Shown here: positions 48,278-57,385 of the stretch, one piece after another
How the letters are laid out: each line of letters starts with the position of its first letter
Position numbering within the stretch: position 1 is the stretch's first letter
NCBI RefSeq assembly: GCF_022419205.1
Contig: NZ_JAJOZU010000006.1
Coordinates: 31,475-95,474, forward strand
Direction of reading: 5' to 3'
DNA: 64,000 bases
From: Thermomonas alba
GTDB lineage: Bacteria; Pseudomonadota; Gammaproteobacteria; Xanthomonadales; Xanthomonadaceae
Position numbers and translations under genes: made by a program
Notes under the pieces: generated by a model
Databases searched by the model: none
What the model was told of the DNA's origin: nothing
The model's input: the letters and a program-made list of their open reading frames with translations, nothing else

Positions 48278-49546
48278 ATGTTCTCCCGCACCGATACCCT
48301 TGCCGCCTTCGACCCCGAGCTTGCCCAGGCGATCGCCGCGGAAAACCGGCGCCAGGAGGACCACGTCGAGCTGATCGCCTCCGAGAACTACGCGAGCCCC
48401 AGGGTGATGGAAGCGCAGGGCAGCCAGCTCACCAACAAGTACGCGGAAGGCTATCCGGGCAAGCGCTACTACGGCGGCTGCGAATACGTCGATATCGCCG
48501 AGCAGCTGGCGATCGACCGCTGCAAGCAGCTGTTCGGCGCTGACTATGCGAACGTGCAGCCGCACAGCGGCTCGCAGGCCAACCAGGCCGTGTATCTCGC
48601 GCTGCTGTCGCCTGGCGACACCATCCTCGGCATGTCGCTGGCGCACGGCGGCCATCTCACCCACGGCGCCAAGGTCAACGCCTCCGGCAAGCTGTTCAAC
48701 GCCATTCAGTACGGCGTCAATGCGGACGGGCTGATCGACTACGACGAGGTCGAGCGCCTCGCCCTGGAGCACAAGCCGAAGATGGTCGTAGCCGGCTTCT
48801 CCGCCTACTCGCAGGTGGTGGACTGGGCACGCTTTCGCGCCATCGCCGACAAGGTGGGCGCGTACCTGTTCGTGGACATGGCGCACGTCGCCGGCCTGGT
48901 CGCCGCTGGCGTGTACCCGAGCCCGCTGCCGCATGCGCACGTGGTGACCTCCACCACCCACAAGACCCTGCGCGGCCCGCGCGGCGGGATCATCGTCGCC
49001 AGCCGCACCGGCATGGGTGAGCAGGCGGAGGAGCTGGAAAAGAAGCTGCAGTCCATCGTCTTCCCCGGCATCCAGGGCGGCCCGCTGATGCACGTGATCG
49101 CGGCCAAGGCGGTGGCGTTCAAGGAAGCGCTGGAGCCGGCGTTCAAGGATTACCAGCGGCAGGTGGTGAAGAACGCGCAGGCGATGGCGCAGGTCATCCA
49201 GACGCGTGGCTATAAGATCGTCTCGGGCGGGACGCAGAACCACCTGATGCTGGTGGATTTGATCGGCAAGGATGTCTCCGGCAAGCAGGCGGAGGAGGCG
49301 CTGGGCAAGGCGCACATCACCGTCAACAAGAACTCGGTGCCGAACGACCCGCGCAAGCCTTTCGTGACCTCCGGCCTGCGCATCGGCACGCCGGCGGTCA
49401 CCACCCGCGGCTACAAGGAGGCCGACTGCGCGGCGCTGGCCGGGTGGATCTGCGACGTGCTGGACAACCCGAACGACGAGGCCGTGATTGCCGATGTGCG
49501 CGGCAAGGTCGAGCAGCAGTGCCGGCAGTTCCCGGTCTATCGTTGA
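48278..49546 (+). CDS. glyA: Serine hydroxymethyltransferase
   Basis: PLP enzyme interconverting serine and glycine with tetrahydrofolate, the main one-carbon source. 422 residues. PLP-lysine segment [32 protein letters not shown] and [18 protein letters not shown] are present. The start at 48278 ([15 protein letters not shown]) is the family start; the frame is open far upstream through yeiH antisense. The first gene of a run ending at thiL. Confidence 0.97.
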   Translation: MFSRTDTLAAFDPELAQAIAAENRRQEDHVELIASENYASPRVMEAQGSQLTNKYAEGYPGKRYYGGCEYVDIAEQLAIDRCKQLFGADYANVQPHSGSQANQAVYLALLSPGDTILGMSLAHGGHLTHGAKVNASGKLFNAIQYGVNADGLIDYDEVERLALEHKPKMVVAGFSAYSQVVDWARFRAIADKVGAYLFVDMAHVAGLVAAGVYPSPLPHAHVVTSTTHKTLRGPRGGIIVASRTGMGEQAEELEKKLQSIVFPGIQGGPLMHVIAAKAVAFKEALEPAFKDYQRQVVKNAQAMAQVIQTRGYKIVSGGTQNHLMLVDLIGKDVSGKQAEEALGKAHITVNKNSVPNDPRKPFVTSGLRIGTPAVTTRGYKEADCAALAGWICDVLDNPNDEAVIADVRGKVEQQCRQFPVYR

Positions 49547-49569
49547 TGCATTCCCGCAAAGACATCCCC

Positions 49570-50115
49570 ATGCTCAGGCTACGCTTTTCGCTCTCGCTGA
49601 TCTCCATCCTGCTCGCGGCTGCCGCCCAGGCGCAGACGCTGGCACCGCGCTGGAGCAGCAATACCGACTACAGCGCGCCTGGCGCGCGCGATCTGCCAGT
49701 GACCTGCCGCCGCGGCGACGTGCAACCGTTCGAAGGCAAGACCATGGGCGAAGTGTTCGGAGAGGCCTGGCCGCAGACGCCAGTCGCGACCACGTCGCAC
49801 ACGCCGCCGCGGGTGCTGACCAGCGGCAAGGTGATCCCGCCGCGCGGACTGGAAGGCAAGCCGGCCACGGTGGTCGTGGCGGTGCTGGTGGGCACCGACG
49901 GCAAGCCGCTGGCGGCGGAAGCCGTGTGCATGTCCGACGGCGCCTTCGCCATCGCCGCCAAGCGGGTGCTGCGCAACGCCACCTTCGTGCCGGCCAGCGT
50001 GGATGGTCAGCCGGTGGTGAGCGTGCTGGCGGTGCCGATCTCGTTCCGGCGGCCGCGTCCAGGCAGCGATACCGGTGACGGTGGTGGTGGCGACAGCGCG
50101 CCGCCGCAGGAGTGA
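49570..50115 (+). CDS. Exported protein with TonB C-terminal-like domain
   Basis: 181 residues: signal peptide (residues 1-20, LISILLAAAAQAQ), then a domain (about 85-165, VVVAVLVGTDGKPLAAEAVC...AAKRVLRNATFVPASVDGQP) similar to the TonB_C fold, and a Gly/Pro-rich tail. It lacks the N-terminal anchor of a real TonB, so it is not a standard energy transducer. An alternative ATG at 49546 overlaps the glyA stop. Function unknown. Confidence 0.7.
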   Translation: MLRLRFSLSLISILLAAAAQAQTLAPRWSSNTDYSAPGARDLPVTCRRGDVQPFEGKTMGEVFGEAWPQTPVATTSHTPPRVLTSGKVIPPRGLEGKPATVVVAVLVGTDGKPLAAEAVCMSDGAFAIAAKRVLRNATFVPASVDGQPVVSVLAVPISFRRPRPGSDTGDGGGGDSAPPQE

Positions 50116-50124
50116 TGGCCGTCG

Positions 50125-50637
50125 ATGCATTGCCCGTTTTGCCAGCATGTCGATACCCGCGTCCTCGACTCGCGGGTGACCGAAGACGGCACGGTGATCC
50201 GGCGGCGGCGCATGTGTGAAGCCTGCGGCGAGCGTTTCTCCACGGTGGAGACGATGGATCTCAAGCTGCCGGTGGTCATCAAGAATGATGGCCGGCGCGA
50301 AGCGTTCGACGCGCGCAAGCTGCGTGCCGGTTTCGACCGCGCGCTGCAGAAGCGTCCGGTTTCGGACGGGCAGGTGGAGGCGGCGGTCCATGCGGTGGTG
50401 CACGCGGTGCGCAAGAGTGGCGAGCGCGAGCTGCCCTCGCGCCGGATCGGCGAATTCGTGATGGAGCAGCTGCGCAAGCTCGACCACGTCGGCTATGTCC
50501 GCTTCGCCTCGGTGTATCGCAGTTTCCAGGACGTGGCGGATTTTCGCGAAGAGCTGGATCGGCTCGAGCGCGAGGCGCCGGGCGAGGGGCAGTTGCCCCT
50601 GCTGGAGGAGCCGGCGCCGCCGGCGCGCCGGCGATGA
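50125..50637 (+). CDS. nrdR: Transcriptional repressor NrdR
   Basis: 170 residues. A zinc ribbon with Cys3, Cys6, Cys31 and Cys34 ([22 protein letters not shown]) and an ATP-cone domain (about 49-139). Represses ribonucleotide reductase genes according to the bound ATP/dATP. Its stop overlaps the ribD start by four bases (ATGA), a conserved coupling. Confidence 0.96.
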   Translation: MHCPFCQHVDTRVLDSRVTEDGTVIRRRRMCEACGERFSTVETMDLKLPVVIKNDGRREAFDARKLRAGFDRALQKRPVSDGQVEAAVHAVVHAVRKSGERELPSRRIGEFVMEQLRKLDHVGYVRFASVYRSFQDVADFREELDRLEREAPGEGQLPLLEEPAPPARRR

Positions 50638-51755
50638 GCTTTTCGGCGCTCGACCATGCGCTGATGGCGCGCGCCCTGCGTCTGGCCGAGCGCGGTGCGT
50701 ACACCACCCGTCCCAATCCGATGGTCGGCTGCGTGATCGCGCGCGACGGCGAGGTGGTCGGCGAAGGCTGGCACCGGCGCCAGGGCGGCCCGCATGCCGA
50801 GGTATTCGCGCTGCGCGCGGCCGGCGCGGCGGCGCGCGGAGCCACCGCCTACGTCACTCTGGAGCCCTGCGCCCACCACGGCCGCACCCCGCCCTGCGCG
50901 GATGCGCTGGTGGAGGCTGGCGTCGCGCGCGTGGTGGCAGCGATGCGCGATCCGTTTCCGCGGGTGGACGGCGCCGGGTTCGAACGCCTGCGTGCGGCCG
51001 GGATCGTGGTGGAACACGGCCTGCTGGAAGCGCAGGCGCGCGAACTCAACCGCGGCTTCTGCGCGCGCGTCGAGCGCGGCCGCCCGTGGCTGCGGGTGAA
51101 GCTGGCGATGAGCCTGGATGGCCGCACCGCGCTGGCCAGCGGCGAATCGAAATGGATCACCGGCGAGCCGGCGCGCATGGACGTGCAGCATTGGCGCGCG
51201 CGCAGCAGCGCGCTGCTGACCGGCGCCGCCACGGTGCTGGCCGATGATCCGCAGCTCACCGTGCGCCTGGGCGACGGCGTCGAGGTGGTGCCGCCGCTGC
51301 GGGTAGTGCTCGATCCCCGCCTGCGCTCGCTGGCGCGTGAACGGGTGCGGGAGGGCGCTGCGCCGACCCTGTATCTGCACGCGCCGGAGGTGGCGCCGCC
51401 GCGGGAGCTGACGCTTGCGCATGCCGCCGTGCCGCAGGTGGATGGGCGGCTGGATCTGGAGGCGGCGCTGCGGCTGCTGGCGGAACGCGGCATCAACGAG
51501 GTGCAGGTCGAGGCCGGCCCGACGCTCACCGGTGCCTTCCTCGCCGCCGGCCTGGTGGACGAGCTGCTGCTCTACGTCGCCCCAGTCCTGCTCGGCGACA
51601 CCGCCCGCCCCCTGTTTTCCGGGCTGCCGATCGCGTCCATGGCGCAGCGCTTTCACCTGGAGCTGGTCGATCAAGTGCGGGTCGGTGAAGATCTGCGGCT
51701 GCGCCTGCGGCCTGCGGGCGCAGGCTGCGGCCGGGATCGCGGCGGCGGGTGCTAA
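50634..51755 (+). CDS. ribD: Bifunctional riboflavin deaminase/reductase
   Basis: 373 residues. Deaminase domain (1-150) with zinc motif HAEVFAL and [11 protein letters not shown]; reductase domain (150-365) with [18 protein letters not shown] and [14 protein letters not shown]. Performs the second and third steps of riboflavin synthesis. Starts in the nrdR stop. An FMN riboswitch begins 43 bp after its stop. Confidence 0.95.
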   Translation: MSFSALDHALMARALRLAERGAYTTRPNPMVGCVIARDGEVVGEGWHRRQGGPHAEVFALRAAGAAARGATAYVTLEPCAHHGRTPPCADALVEAGVARVVAAMRDPFPRVDGAGFERLRAAGIVVEHGLLEAQARELNRGFCARVERGRPWLRVKLAMSLDGRTALASGESKWITGEPARMDVQHWRARSSALLTGAATVLADDPQLTVRLGDGVEVVPPLRVVLDPRLRSLARERVREGAAPTLYLHAPEVAPPRELTLAHAAVPQVDGRLDLEAALRLLAERGINEVQVEAGPTLTGAFLAAGLVDELLLYVAPVLLGDTARPLFSGLPIASMAQRFHLELVDQVRVGEDLRLRLRPAGAGCGRDRGGGC

Positions 51756-51757
51756 AC
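51752..51757 (+). promoter_or_regulatory. Putative extended -10 upstream of the FMN riboswitch
   Basis: TGCTAAACT (hexamer TAAACT at 51752-51757) overlaps the ribD stop codon and lies about 40 bases before the riboswitch. It would give ribE and downstream genes their own FMN-controlled transcript. Confidence 0.4.
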
Positions 51758-51797
51758 TTCCCCCGCCGGTCGACCGGCATTCACACCATTCATGAAA

Positions 51798-51965
51798 CGT
51801 CTTCAGGGCGGGGTGGAAGTCCCCACCGGCGGTAGGCGTGGCGTTCCCTCGGCGAGGGGGCGGCCCGCGCGAGCCCGCGAGCGCTTCCCGGCCGGGCCGG
51901 CGGGAAGGTCAGCAGACCCGGTCGCATGCCGGGGCCGACGGTCACAGTCCGGAAGGAAGAAGACG
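51798..51965 (+). promoter_or_regulatory. FMN riboswitch (RFN element)
   Basis: The conserved RFN core is plain: CTTCAGGGCGGGGTGGAAGT, CCCCACCGGCGGTAG, AGCCCGCGAGCGC, GGTCAGCAGACCCGGTCG, CCGACGGTCACAGTCCGG and GAAGAAGACG. P1 closes with CGTCTTC (51798-51804) against GAAGACG (51959-51965). Between it and ribE, CCCG/CGGG pairs around 52012-52027 could hide the ribosome-binding site. When FMN is plentiful it should turn off ribE expression. Confidence 0.95.
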
Positions 51966-52039
51966 CACCCGCGCGGCCTGGCCGTGCGTCTGCGCGCGCC
52001 TTGCGGGCGTTTCCCGTGCCATGCGGGAGACATGCGGAG

Positions 52040-52642
52040 ATGTTCACAGGATTGATCGAAGGCGTCGGCGCGCTGCGCGCGCGCGAGATGCGCGGCGGCG
52101 ATGCGCGTCTGCTGATCGAGGTCGGCACGCTGCCGTTCGACGACGTGCATCTGGGCGAGAGCATCGCGGTCAACGGCTGCTGCCTGACGGTGGTGACGTT
52201 CGATGCGGACAGCTTCGCGGTGGATGCCTCGCGCGAGACGCTGGCGCTGACCACGCTGGGCCAGCTGCCGCTCGGCGCGCCGCTGAACCTGGAGCGCGCG
52301 CTGCGCCCCAGCGACCGCCTCGGCGGGCACCTGGTCAGCGGCCACGTGGACGGGCTAGGGCAGGCCGAGGCCTGCTGGGAGGACGCGCGCGCTGTGCGCT
52401 GGCGCTTTTCCGCACCGCGCGGTCTGCTGCGCTACATCGCGCCCAAGGGCTCGGTGTGCGTGGATGGCGTCAGCCTGACCGTCAACCACGTGGACGATGC
52501 CGGCTTCGAGGTCGCGCTGATCCCGCACACGGTGGCGCACACCGCCTTCCACGCCTTGCGCGTGGGCGATGCGGTGAATCTCGAAGTGGACTTGCTGGCC
52601 CGCTATCTGGAACGCCTGCGGCAAACGGAGGATTGGACATGA
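52040..52642 (+). CDS. ribE: Riboflavin synthase alpha chain
   Basis: 200 residues in two similar lumazine-binding halves, starting MFTGLIEGVG. Seen: VNGCCLTVV, LVSGHVDGLGQ and VDGVSLTVNHV. Converts two lumazines into riboflavin. It is the first gene after the FMN riboswitch. ATGA overlap with ribBA. Start fixed by the MFTG family N terminus and GGAG just upstream. Confidence 0.96.
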   Translation: MFTGLIEGVGALRAREMRGGDARLLIEVGTLPFDDVHLGESIAVNGCCLTVVTFDADSFAVDASRETLALTTLGQLPLGAPLNLERALRPSDRLGGHLVSGHVDGLGQAEACWEDARAVRWRFSAPRGLLRYIAPKGSVCVDGVSLTVNHVDDAGFEVALIPHTVAHTAFHALRVGDAVNLEVDLLARYLERLRQTEDWT

Positions 52643-53745
52643 GCTTCGCCAGCATTCCGGAGCTGCTGGACGAGCTGCGTGCCGGGCGCATGGTGGTGGT
52701 GGTGGACGACGAGGATCGCGAGAACGAGGGCGATCTGATCATGGTCGCCGAACTGGTCAAGCCGTCCGACATCAACTTCATGGTCACCCACGCGCGTGGG
52801 CTGGTGTGCCTGTCGCTCACCCGCGAGCGCTGCGCGCAGCTGGGCCTGAGCCCGATGGTGCGCGACAACACCTCCCCGCATCACACCAACTTCACGGTCT
52901 CGATCGAGGCTGCCGAGGGCGTCACCACCGGCATTTCCGCCTACGACCGCGCGCACACCATCCGCACCGCGGTGCGCCCGGACGCCAGGCCGTCTGATCT
53001 TCGCCAGCCGGGGCACATCTTCCCGCTGATGGCGCAGCCCGGCGGGGTGCTGACCCGCGCCGGGCATACCGAGGCGGCTTCGGATCTGGCGCGGCTGGCG
53101 GGCTTCGAGCCAGCCGGCGTGCTGGTGGAGATCCTCAACCCCGACGGCAGCATGGCGCGCCGGCCCGAGCTGGAAGTCTTCGCGCGCGCGCACGGGCTGA
53201 AGATCGGCTCGATCGAAGACCTGATCCGCTACCGGCTCACGACCGAACACACGGTGGAGCGGATCGACAGCCGCGCGATCGAGACCGACCACGGCGCGTT
53301 CACCCTGCACACCTACCGCGACCGTCTCACCCGCGGCCTGCATTTCGCGCTGGCGCACGGCACGTGGGACGCGGCCGACCCGGTGCTGGTGCGGGTGCAG
53401 GCGCAGAACCCGCTGGCGGATGCGCTGCACTGGCGGCGCGCCGATTTCGGCCCGCTGGTGGGCGACGTGCTGGCGATGATCGCCGGCGAAGGGCGCGGGG
53501 TGCTGGTGCTGCTGGGCGAGTCCATGGATCCCGAGGCATTGCTGGCGCGCATCCGCGAGCAGCCGGCGCCGCCGCCCTCGAAGGCCGGCACGCTGGCGCA
53601 GTGGCGGCGCACCGGCGCCGGCTCGCAGATCCTGGCCGATCTCGGTCTGCACCGGTTGCGGGTGCTGGGCACCCCGCGGCGCCAGGTCGGTCTGGCCGGC
53701 TATGGGCTGGAAGTGGTGGAGTACGTCGCCCTGCCGGCGCGCTAA
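52639..53745 (+). CDS. ribBA: 3,4-dihydroxy-2-butanone-4-phosphate synthase with degenerate GTP cyclohydrolase II domain
   Basis: 368 residues. The RibB half (1-205) is complete: [37 protein letters not shown] and [14 protein letters not shown]. The RibA-like half (205-368) has lost the zinc site: the usual HSEC and RCDCG read QAQN and RADFG. So it should supply only the butanone phosphate, and a working GTP cyclohydrolase II must be elsewhere. This matches the RibB-X type of many gammaproteobacteria. Confidence 0.93.
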   Translation: MSFASIPELLDELRAGRMVVVVDDEDRENEGDLIMVAELVKPSDINFMVTHARGLVCLSLTRERCAQLGLSPMVRDNTSPHHTNFTVSIEAAEGVTTGISAYDRAHTIRTAVRPDARPSDLRQPGHIFPLMAQPGGVLTRAGHTEAASDLARLAGFEPAGVLVEILNPDGSMARRPELEVFARAHGLKIGSIEDLIRYRLTTEHTVERIDSRAIETDHGAFTLHTYRDRLTRGLHFALAHGTWDAADPVLVRVQAQNPLADALHWRRADFGPLVGDVLAMIAGEGRGVLVLLGESMDPEALLARIREQPAPPPSKAGTLAQWRRTGAGSQILADLGLHRLRVLGTPRRQVGLAGYGLEVVEYVALPAR

Positions 53746-53776
53746 ACTGCACAGCCCCATTTGCCTGCCGACGCCG

Positions 53777-54253
53777 ATGCCGCACTTCGAAGGCGACCTG
53801 CGCACCCTTGCGGATGCGCGCTTCGTGATCCTGGCCAGCCGCTGGAACCCGCGCATCGTGGATGCGCTGGTGGAATCCGCACGCGCCACCTTCCTTGCCA
53901 ACGGGGTGCCCGATGCCGCGATCGACGTAGTGCGGGTACCGGGCGCGTGGGAGCTGCCGGTGGCCGCGCGTGCGCTGGCGCTGGCCGGCCGCCACGCGGC
54001 GATCGTCGCCCTGGGCTGCGTCGTGCGCGGCGATACCCGCCACTACGAGCAGGTCGCCGACGGTGCCTCCGACGGCCTGATGCGCGTCGCGCTGGACACC
54101 GGCGTGCCGGTTGCCAACGGCGTGCTGGCGGTGGAACGGTTCGAGGATGCCCTGGCGCGCGCCGGCGGCAGCCACGGCAACAAGGGCGAGGAGGCGGCGC
54201 TGGTGGCGATCGAGATGGCCGACCTCCGCCGCAAGCTGCAGGAGCTGGCATGA
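53777..54253 (+). CDS. ribH: 6,7-dimethyl-8-ribityllumazine synthase
   Basis: 158 residues. Seen: [34 protein letters not shown], the [12 protein letters not shown] catalytic segment and [12 protein letters not shown]. Makes lumazine for RibE. A TAAACT -10-like hexamer lies at the end of ribBA. Overlaps nusB by four bases. Confidence 0.95.
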   Translation: MPHFEGDLRTLADARFVILASRWNPRIVDALVESARATFLANGVPDAAIDVVRVPGAWELPVAARALALAGRHAAIVALGCVVRGDTRHYEQVADGASDGLMRVALDTGVPVANGVLAVERFEDALARAGGSHGNKGEEAALVAIEMADLRRKLQELA

Positions 54254-54708
54254 ACGGACACCATCATCGCCGTCCCGACGGCATCGACCCCGTGGCCCGC
54301 GCGCGCGCGCGCCGACGTGCGCTGCAGGCGATCTACGCCTGGCAGATCAACCGTGCCGACGAGCGCAGCCTGCTGGCGCAGTTCGCGCACGAGCAGGCGC
54401 ACGAAGTGGCCGACCTCGAATACTTCGAGGATCTGGTGCGTGGCGTGCTGCGGCATGTCGAGACCCTCGACGCGGCGCTGGCGCCGTATTTGGACCGCCC
54501 CATCACCGAGGTGGATCTGATCGAGCGCGCCGCGCTGCGGATCGCAACCTATGAGCTGATCCACCGGCCCGACGTGCCGTTCCGGGTGGTCATCAGCGAA
54601 GCCATCGCGGGCACCAAGCGGTTCGGGTCCGAACACGGCCATACCTACGTCAACGGCGTGCTGGACAAGGCCGCGGCCGCGCTGCGCAGCGTGGAAGCCA
54701 AGCGATAG
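54250..54708 (+). CDS. nusB: Transcription antitermination factor NusB
   Basis: 152 residues, helical. Seen: [38 protein letters not shown] and [24 protein letters not shown]. Binds boxA RNA with NusE (S10) for rRNA antitermination. The N terminus has an extra HHH-containing leader. Starts in the ribH stop (ATGA). Confidence 0.95.
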   Translation: MNGHHHRRPDGIDPVARARARRRALQAIYAWQINRADERSLLAQFAHEQAHEVADLEYFEDLVRGVLRHVETLDAALAPYLDRPITEVDLIERAALRIATYELIHRPDVPFRVVISEAIAGTKRFGSEHGHTYVNGVLDKAAAALRSVEAKR

Positions 54709-54737
54709 GCGATGCGCGCAGGCCGCGCCGAGATCCC

Positions 54738-55676
54738 ATGCGCGAACGTGAGTTCGACCTGATCGCCCGCATCCGCCGGCGTGCCGCCACCCGCGGCGAC
54801 GTGCTGCTGGGCATCGGCGACGACTGCGCCCTGCTCGCGCCGCCGCCGGGCATGCAGCTGGCAGTGACGATGGACACCCTCAACGCCGGCGTGCATTTTC
54901 CGGATGACACCGCGCCCGCCGACATCGGCTGGAAGGCGTTGGCGGTGAATCTGTCCGACCTCGCGGCGATGGGGGCGGACCCGGCCTGGTGCACGCTGGC
55001 GCTCAGCCTGCCGCAGGCCGACGCGGCCTGGCTGGAAGCCTTCTGCGACGGCCTCTTCGCGCTCGCGGCCCGGCACGGCGTGGCGCTGGTCGGCGGCGAC
55101 ACCACCCGCGGGCCGCTGGCGGTGTCCATCACCGCACACGGGTTCGTGCCGGCGGACGCGGCCCTGCGTCGCGACGGCGCGCGCATCGGTGACGATGTCT
55201 GGGTCAGCGGCACCCTGGGCGATGCCGCGGGCGCGCTCGCGCAATGGCGGGCGGGCGCGACGATCGCCCCGCCCTTGCGCGCGCGGCTGGACCGCCCTAC
55301 GCCGCGGGTGGAACTGGGCCGCGCTCTGCGCGGGATCGCCAGCAGCGCCATCGACATCAGCGACGGCCTGCTGGCCGACCTCGCGCACATCGCGCGCGCC
55401 AGCGGCGTCGGCGCCGAGATCGAGGCCGATGCGCTGCCGGCCAGCGACGCTCTGCGCGAAGCCTTCGCCATCGATGCGATGCGCCGCCTCCAGGCCACCG
55501 GCGGCGACGATTACGAACTGTGCTTCACCGCTCCGGCCACCCAGCGCGAGACGCTGCACACGCTGGCCGCGCGGCTGGACCTGCCGCTGGCGCGGATCGG
55601 CCGCATCGTCGCCGGCAGTGGCGTCCACTGCCCCGGCCTCGACGGCATCACGCCGGGCTACCAGCACTTCGCGTAG
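54738..55676 (+). CDS. thiL: Thiamine-monophosphate kinase
   Basis: 312 residues of the PurM-like fold. Seen: EFDLIARI, GIGDDCALLAPP, AVNLSDLAAMGA, LVGGDTTRGPLAVS, DISDGLLADL and GDDYELCFT. Phosphorylates TMP to TPP. The last gene of the glyA-thiL run; spacing to nusB is 29 bp. Confidence 0.95.
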   Translation: MREREFDLIARIRRRAATRGDVLLGIGDDCALLAPPPGMQLAVTMDTLNAGVHFPDDTAPADIGWKALAVNLSDLAAMGADPAWCTLALSLPQADAAWLEAFCDGLFALAARHGVALVGGDTTRGPLAVSITAHGFVPADAALRRDGARIGDDVWVSGTLGDAAGALAQWRAGATIAPPLRARLDRPTPRVELGRALRGIASSAIDISDGLLADLAHIARASGVGAEIEADALPASDALREAFAIDAMRRLQATGGDDYELCFTAPATQRETLHTLAARLDLPLARIGRIVAGSGVHCPGLDGITPGYQHFA

Positions 55677-55971
55677 CGGCGCGCACGCGAGTGTTGCCCG
55701 ACGCGTCCCTCGCGACCCGCGCCGCGGGGGTGGACGTGCAGTGATCGGGGGCATCAAGGAGAGCCTGGCGTTGCAGCGTTACCGCGAGCGGCCACGGCAT
55801 CGGATGCGCATGCGAACGGGATTGCCCATGTAGTGACCTGAATGCTAGCCTCTCGCCGCCCGTGATTCCTCAGGGGAATGCGCGCGCAACGCGCATGGGA
55901 CATCGGGCTTCCATGGTATTCATCGAAGGCGCGCCGCGCAGGCGCCGGCCAGTCCTGAAAGGGAGGAAAGG
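55677..55971. other. Intergenic region before the RHS locus
   Basis: 295 bp without a supportable gene. It contains an ATGCGCG/CGCGCAT hairpin (55878-55884/55890-55896), and the strong Shine-Dalgarno GGGAGGAAAGG right before the ATG at 55972. A TGCTAGCCT element near 55844 could be a -10. Confidence 0.4.
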
Positions 55972-55993
55972 ATGCGGGCATTTAATCGGATGA

Positions 55994-57385
55994 GTGTCGG
56001 GGGGGGGGGTAATCCTTGCCGTCGGGATGTTGATGGCGCCGAGCGCTTCGCGGGCGGTCGCGCAGTCACCCAGTGAGCAGAAGCCGCCGACAAATTTAGA
56101 AACAGTCGTTGTTCAAGGGACTAGGGTATCGGAGTACTGGCCCCCTCTGATCTATTTTGATTTTTACGGTGGTGGGCCCACGCAAATCTTGGAGTTTGGC
56201 GGCGGCGGTGGCACGCCCTCTCAGGGCAACACTGCAGAAACAGCCCAGAAGCTACAGTCGAATCCCTGCGACAAGACCAACCATCCGGTGCGGATCGCCA
56301 CCGGCACCAAGTTCCTTCCGGAGTTCGATATCCCCTCGGTGGGTGAGGGCATCCCGCTGACGTTGAACCGGCTCTACCAGCAGGGCAACACCAAGATCGG
56401 GGCCTTCGGGCCCTCGTGGAGTTCCAACATCGATTACACCCTGGTGTTCGAATACCAGGGGCTGGTGTGCTGGGCGTATCTGGATCACGTGGAGCCCTGC
56501 GTCCCCGGCGGCAAGCCCTTGCTCACCGTGTATGCCTACGGGCCGAGCGGCTACCCGGTACGGTTCAATCAGGTGGACGGGCAGTGGCGCTCGGCGCAGG
56601 GGGACGTGGCGACCCAGGAGAACGGCGGCTGGGTGGTGCGCTATGCCAGCGGGGATCGCCACGAGTTCGACGGCAACGGCCGCCCGCTGCGGATTCTCGG
56701 CGAGCGCGGCATCGGCCTGAGCTATGGCTACGACGCGGGCGGGCGCCTGACCCGAATCACCCACACCAGCGGTCGTTTTCTGACCCTGGCCTGGAATGGG
56801 GGCAAGGTAGCCAGCGTCACCGATGCCGGGGGCAAGACGTACACCTATGGCTATGGCGCCAATGGGTATCTGGCCCAGGTGACCTATCCCGACAACCTGG
56901 GCACCCGCACCTATCACTACGAAAGCCCGTTTGGGGCCGACCTGCTGACCGGGGTCTCCATCAATGGCATGCGCTATCTGCGCGTGCAGTACATGGCCAC
57001 TACTGACGGGGTCAAGGTGCAGTGGTCGGGGCTGGAAGGGGGCGTGGAGCGCAGCAGCTTCGAGTATTTCCCTGACCGCACCGAGGTGACCAATGCGCTC
57101 GGGCAGAAGACGATCCACTACGTGAGCGAGCAGAACGGCGTGCGCCGCATCATCGCGGTGGAGCGGCCGCCGTCGCCCACCTCGCCGGCAGCGTGGCGCA
57201 GACGTTCTACGATGCGAACGGCAACGTCACCGAGGATCGCGACCAGTTCGGCGTGCGCGCCACCTATGCCTACGATGCCGACCAGCGGCTGGTGGAGAAG
57301 ATCACCGGCATCGGCCCGAACGGCGAGACCGACCAGCAGCAGATCACACGCCTGGTGTGGGATGCGACGTACAAGAACCGGCTGA
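55994..57385 (+). CDS. RHS-family secreted protein, N-terminal part (frame broken)
   Basis: Open frame of 463 residues encoding the start of a large RHS/YD-repeat protein. The intended start is probably ATG 55972 with GGGAGGAAAGG in front, but an 11-G run (55999-56009) puts it out of frame: it ends after 34 codons at 56074. With 10 Gs the product would begin [18 protein letters not shown] and form a full signal peptide cut at AVA. After it come a TonB-box-like [10 protein letters not shown], a Gly-rich loop, an RHS N-terminal domain ([16 protein letters not shown]) and early YD repeats. Residues after about 400 are frame garbage: a single-base loss near 57187-57192 moves the true frame into the next open frame. 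Confidence 0.8.
   Translation: MSGGGVILAVGMLMAPSASRAVAQSPSEQKPPTNLETVVVQGTRVSEYWPPLIYFDFYGGGPTQILEFGGGGGTPSQGNTAETAQKLQSNPCDKTNHPVRIATGTKFLPEFDIPSVGEGIPLTLNRLYQQGNTKIGAFGPSWSSNIDYTLVFEYQGLVCWAYLDHVEPCVPGGKPLLTVYAYGPSGYPVRFNQVDGQWRSAQGDVATQENGGWVVRYASGDRHEFDGNGRPLRILGERGIGLSYGYDAGGRLTRITHTSGRFLTLAWNGGKVASVTDAGGKTYTYGYGANGYLAQVTYPDNLGTRTYHYESPFGADLLTGVSINGMRYLRVQYMATTDGVKVQWSGLEGGVERSSFEYFPDRTEVTNALGQKTIHYVSEQNGVRRIIAVERPPSPTSPAAWRRRSTMRTATSPRIATSSACAPPMPTMPTSGWWRRSPASARTARPTSSRSHAWCGMRRTRTG
55999..56009 (+). repeat. Poly-G tract (11 G), probable slipped-strand phase-variation site
   Basis: Eleven consecutive Gs, 27 bases after ATG 55972, inside the signal-peptide coding part. Tract length sets the frame: 10 or 13 reads into the RHS body, 11 (as here) does not. 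Confidence 0.75.

Noticed and set aside
49570-50115. A TonB energy transducer
   Set aside because: Only the C-terminal-like domain is present; it has a cleavable signal peptide and no membrane anchor or Pro-rich spanner.
57160-57200. Programmed ribosomal frameshift in the RHS gene
   Set aside because: No slippery heptamer or downstream pseudoknot is obvious; a simple indel or sequencing error is more likely.
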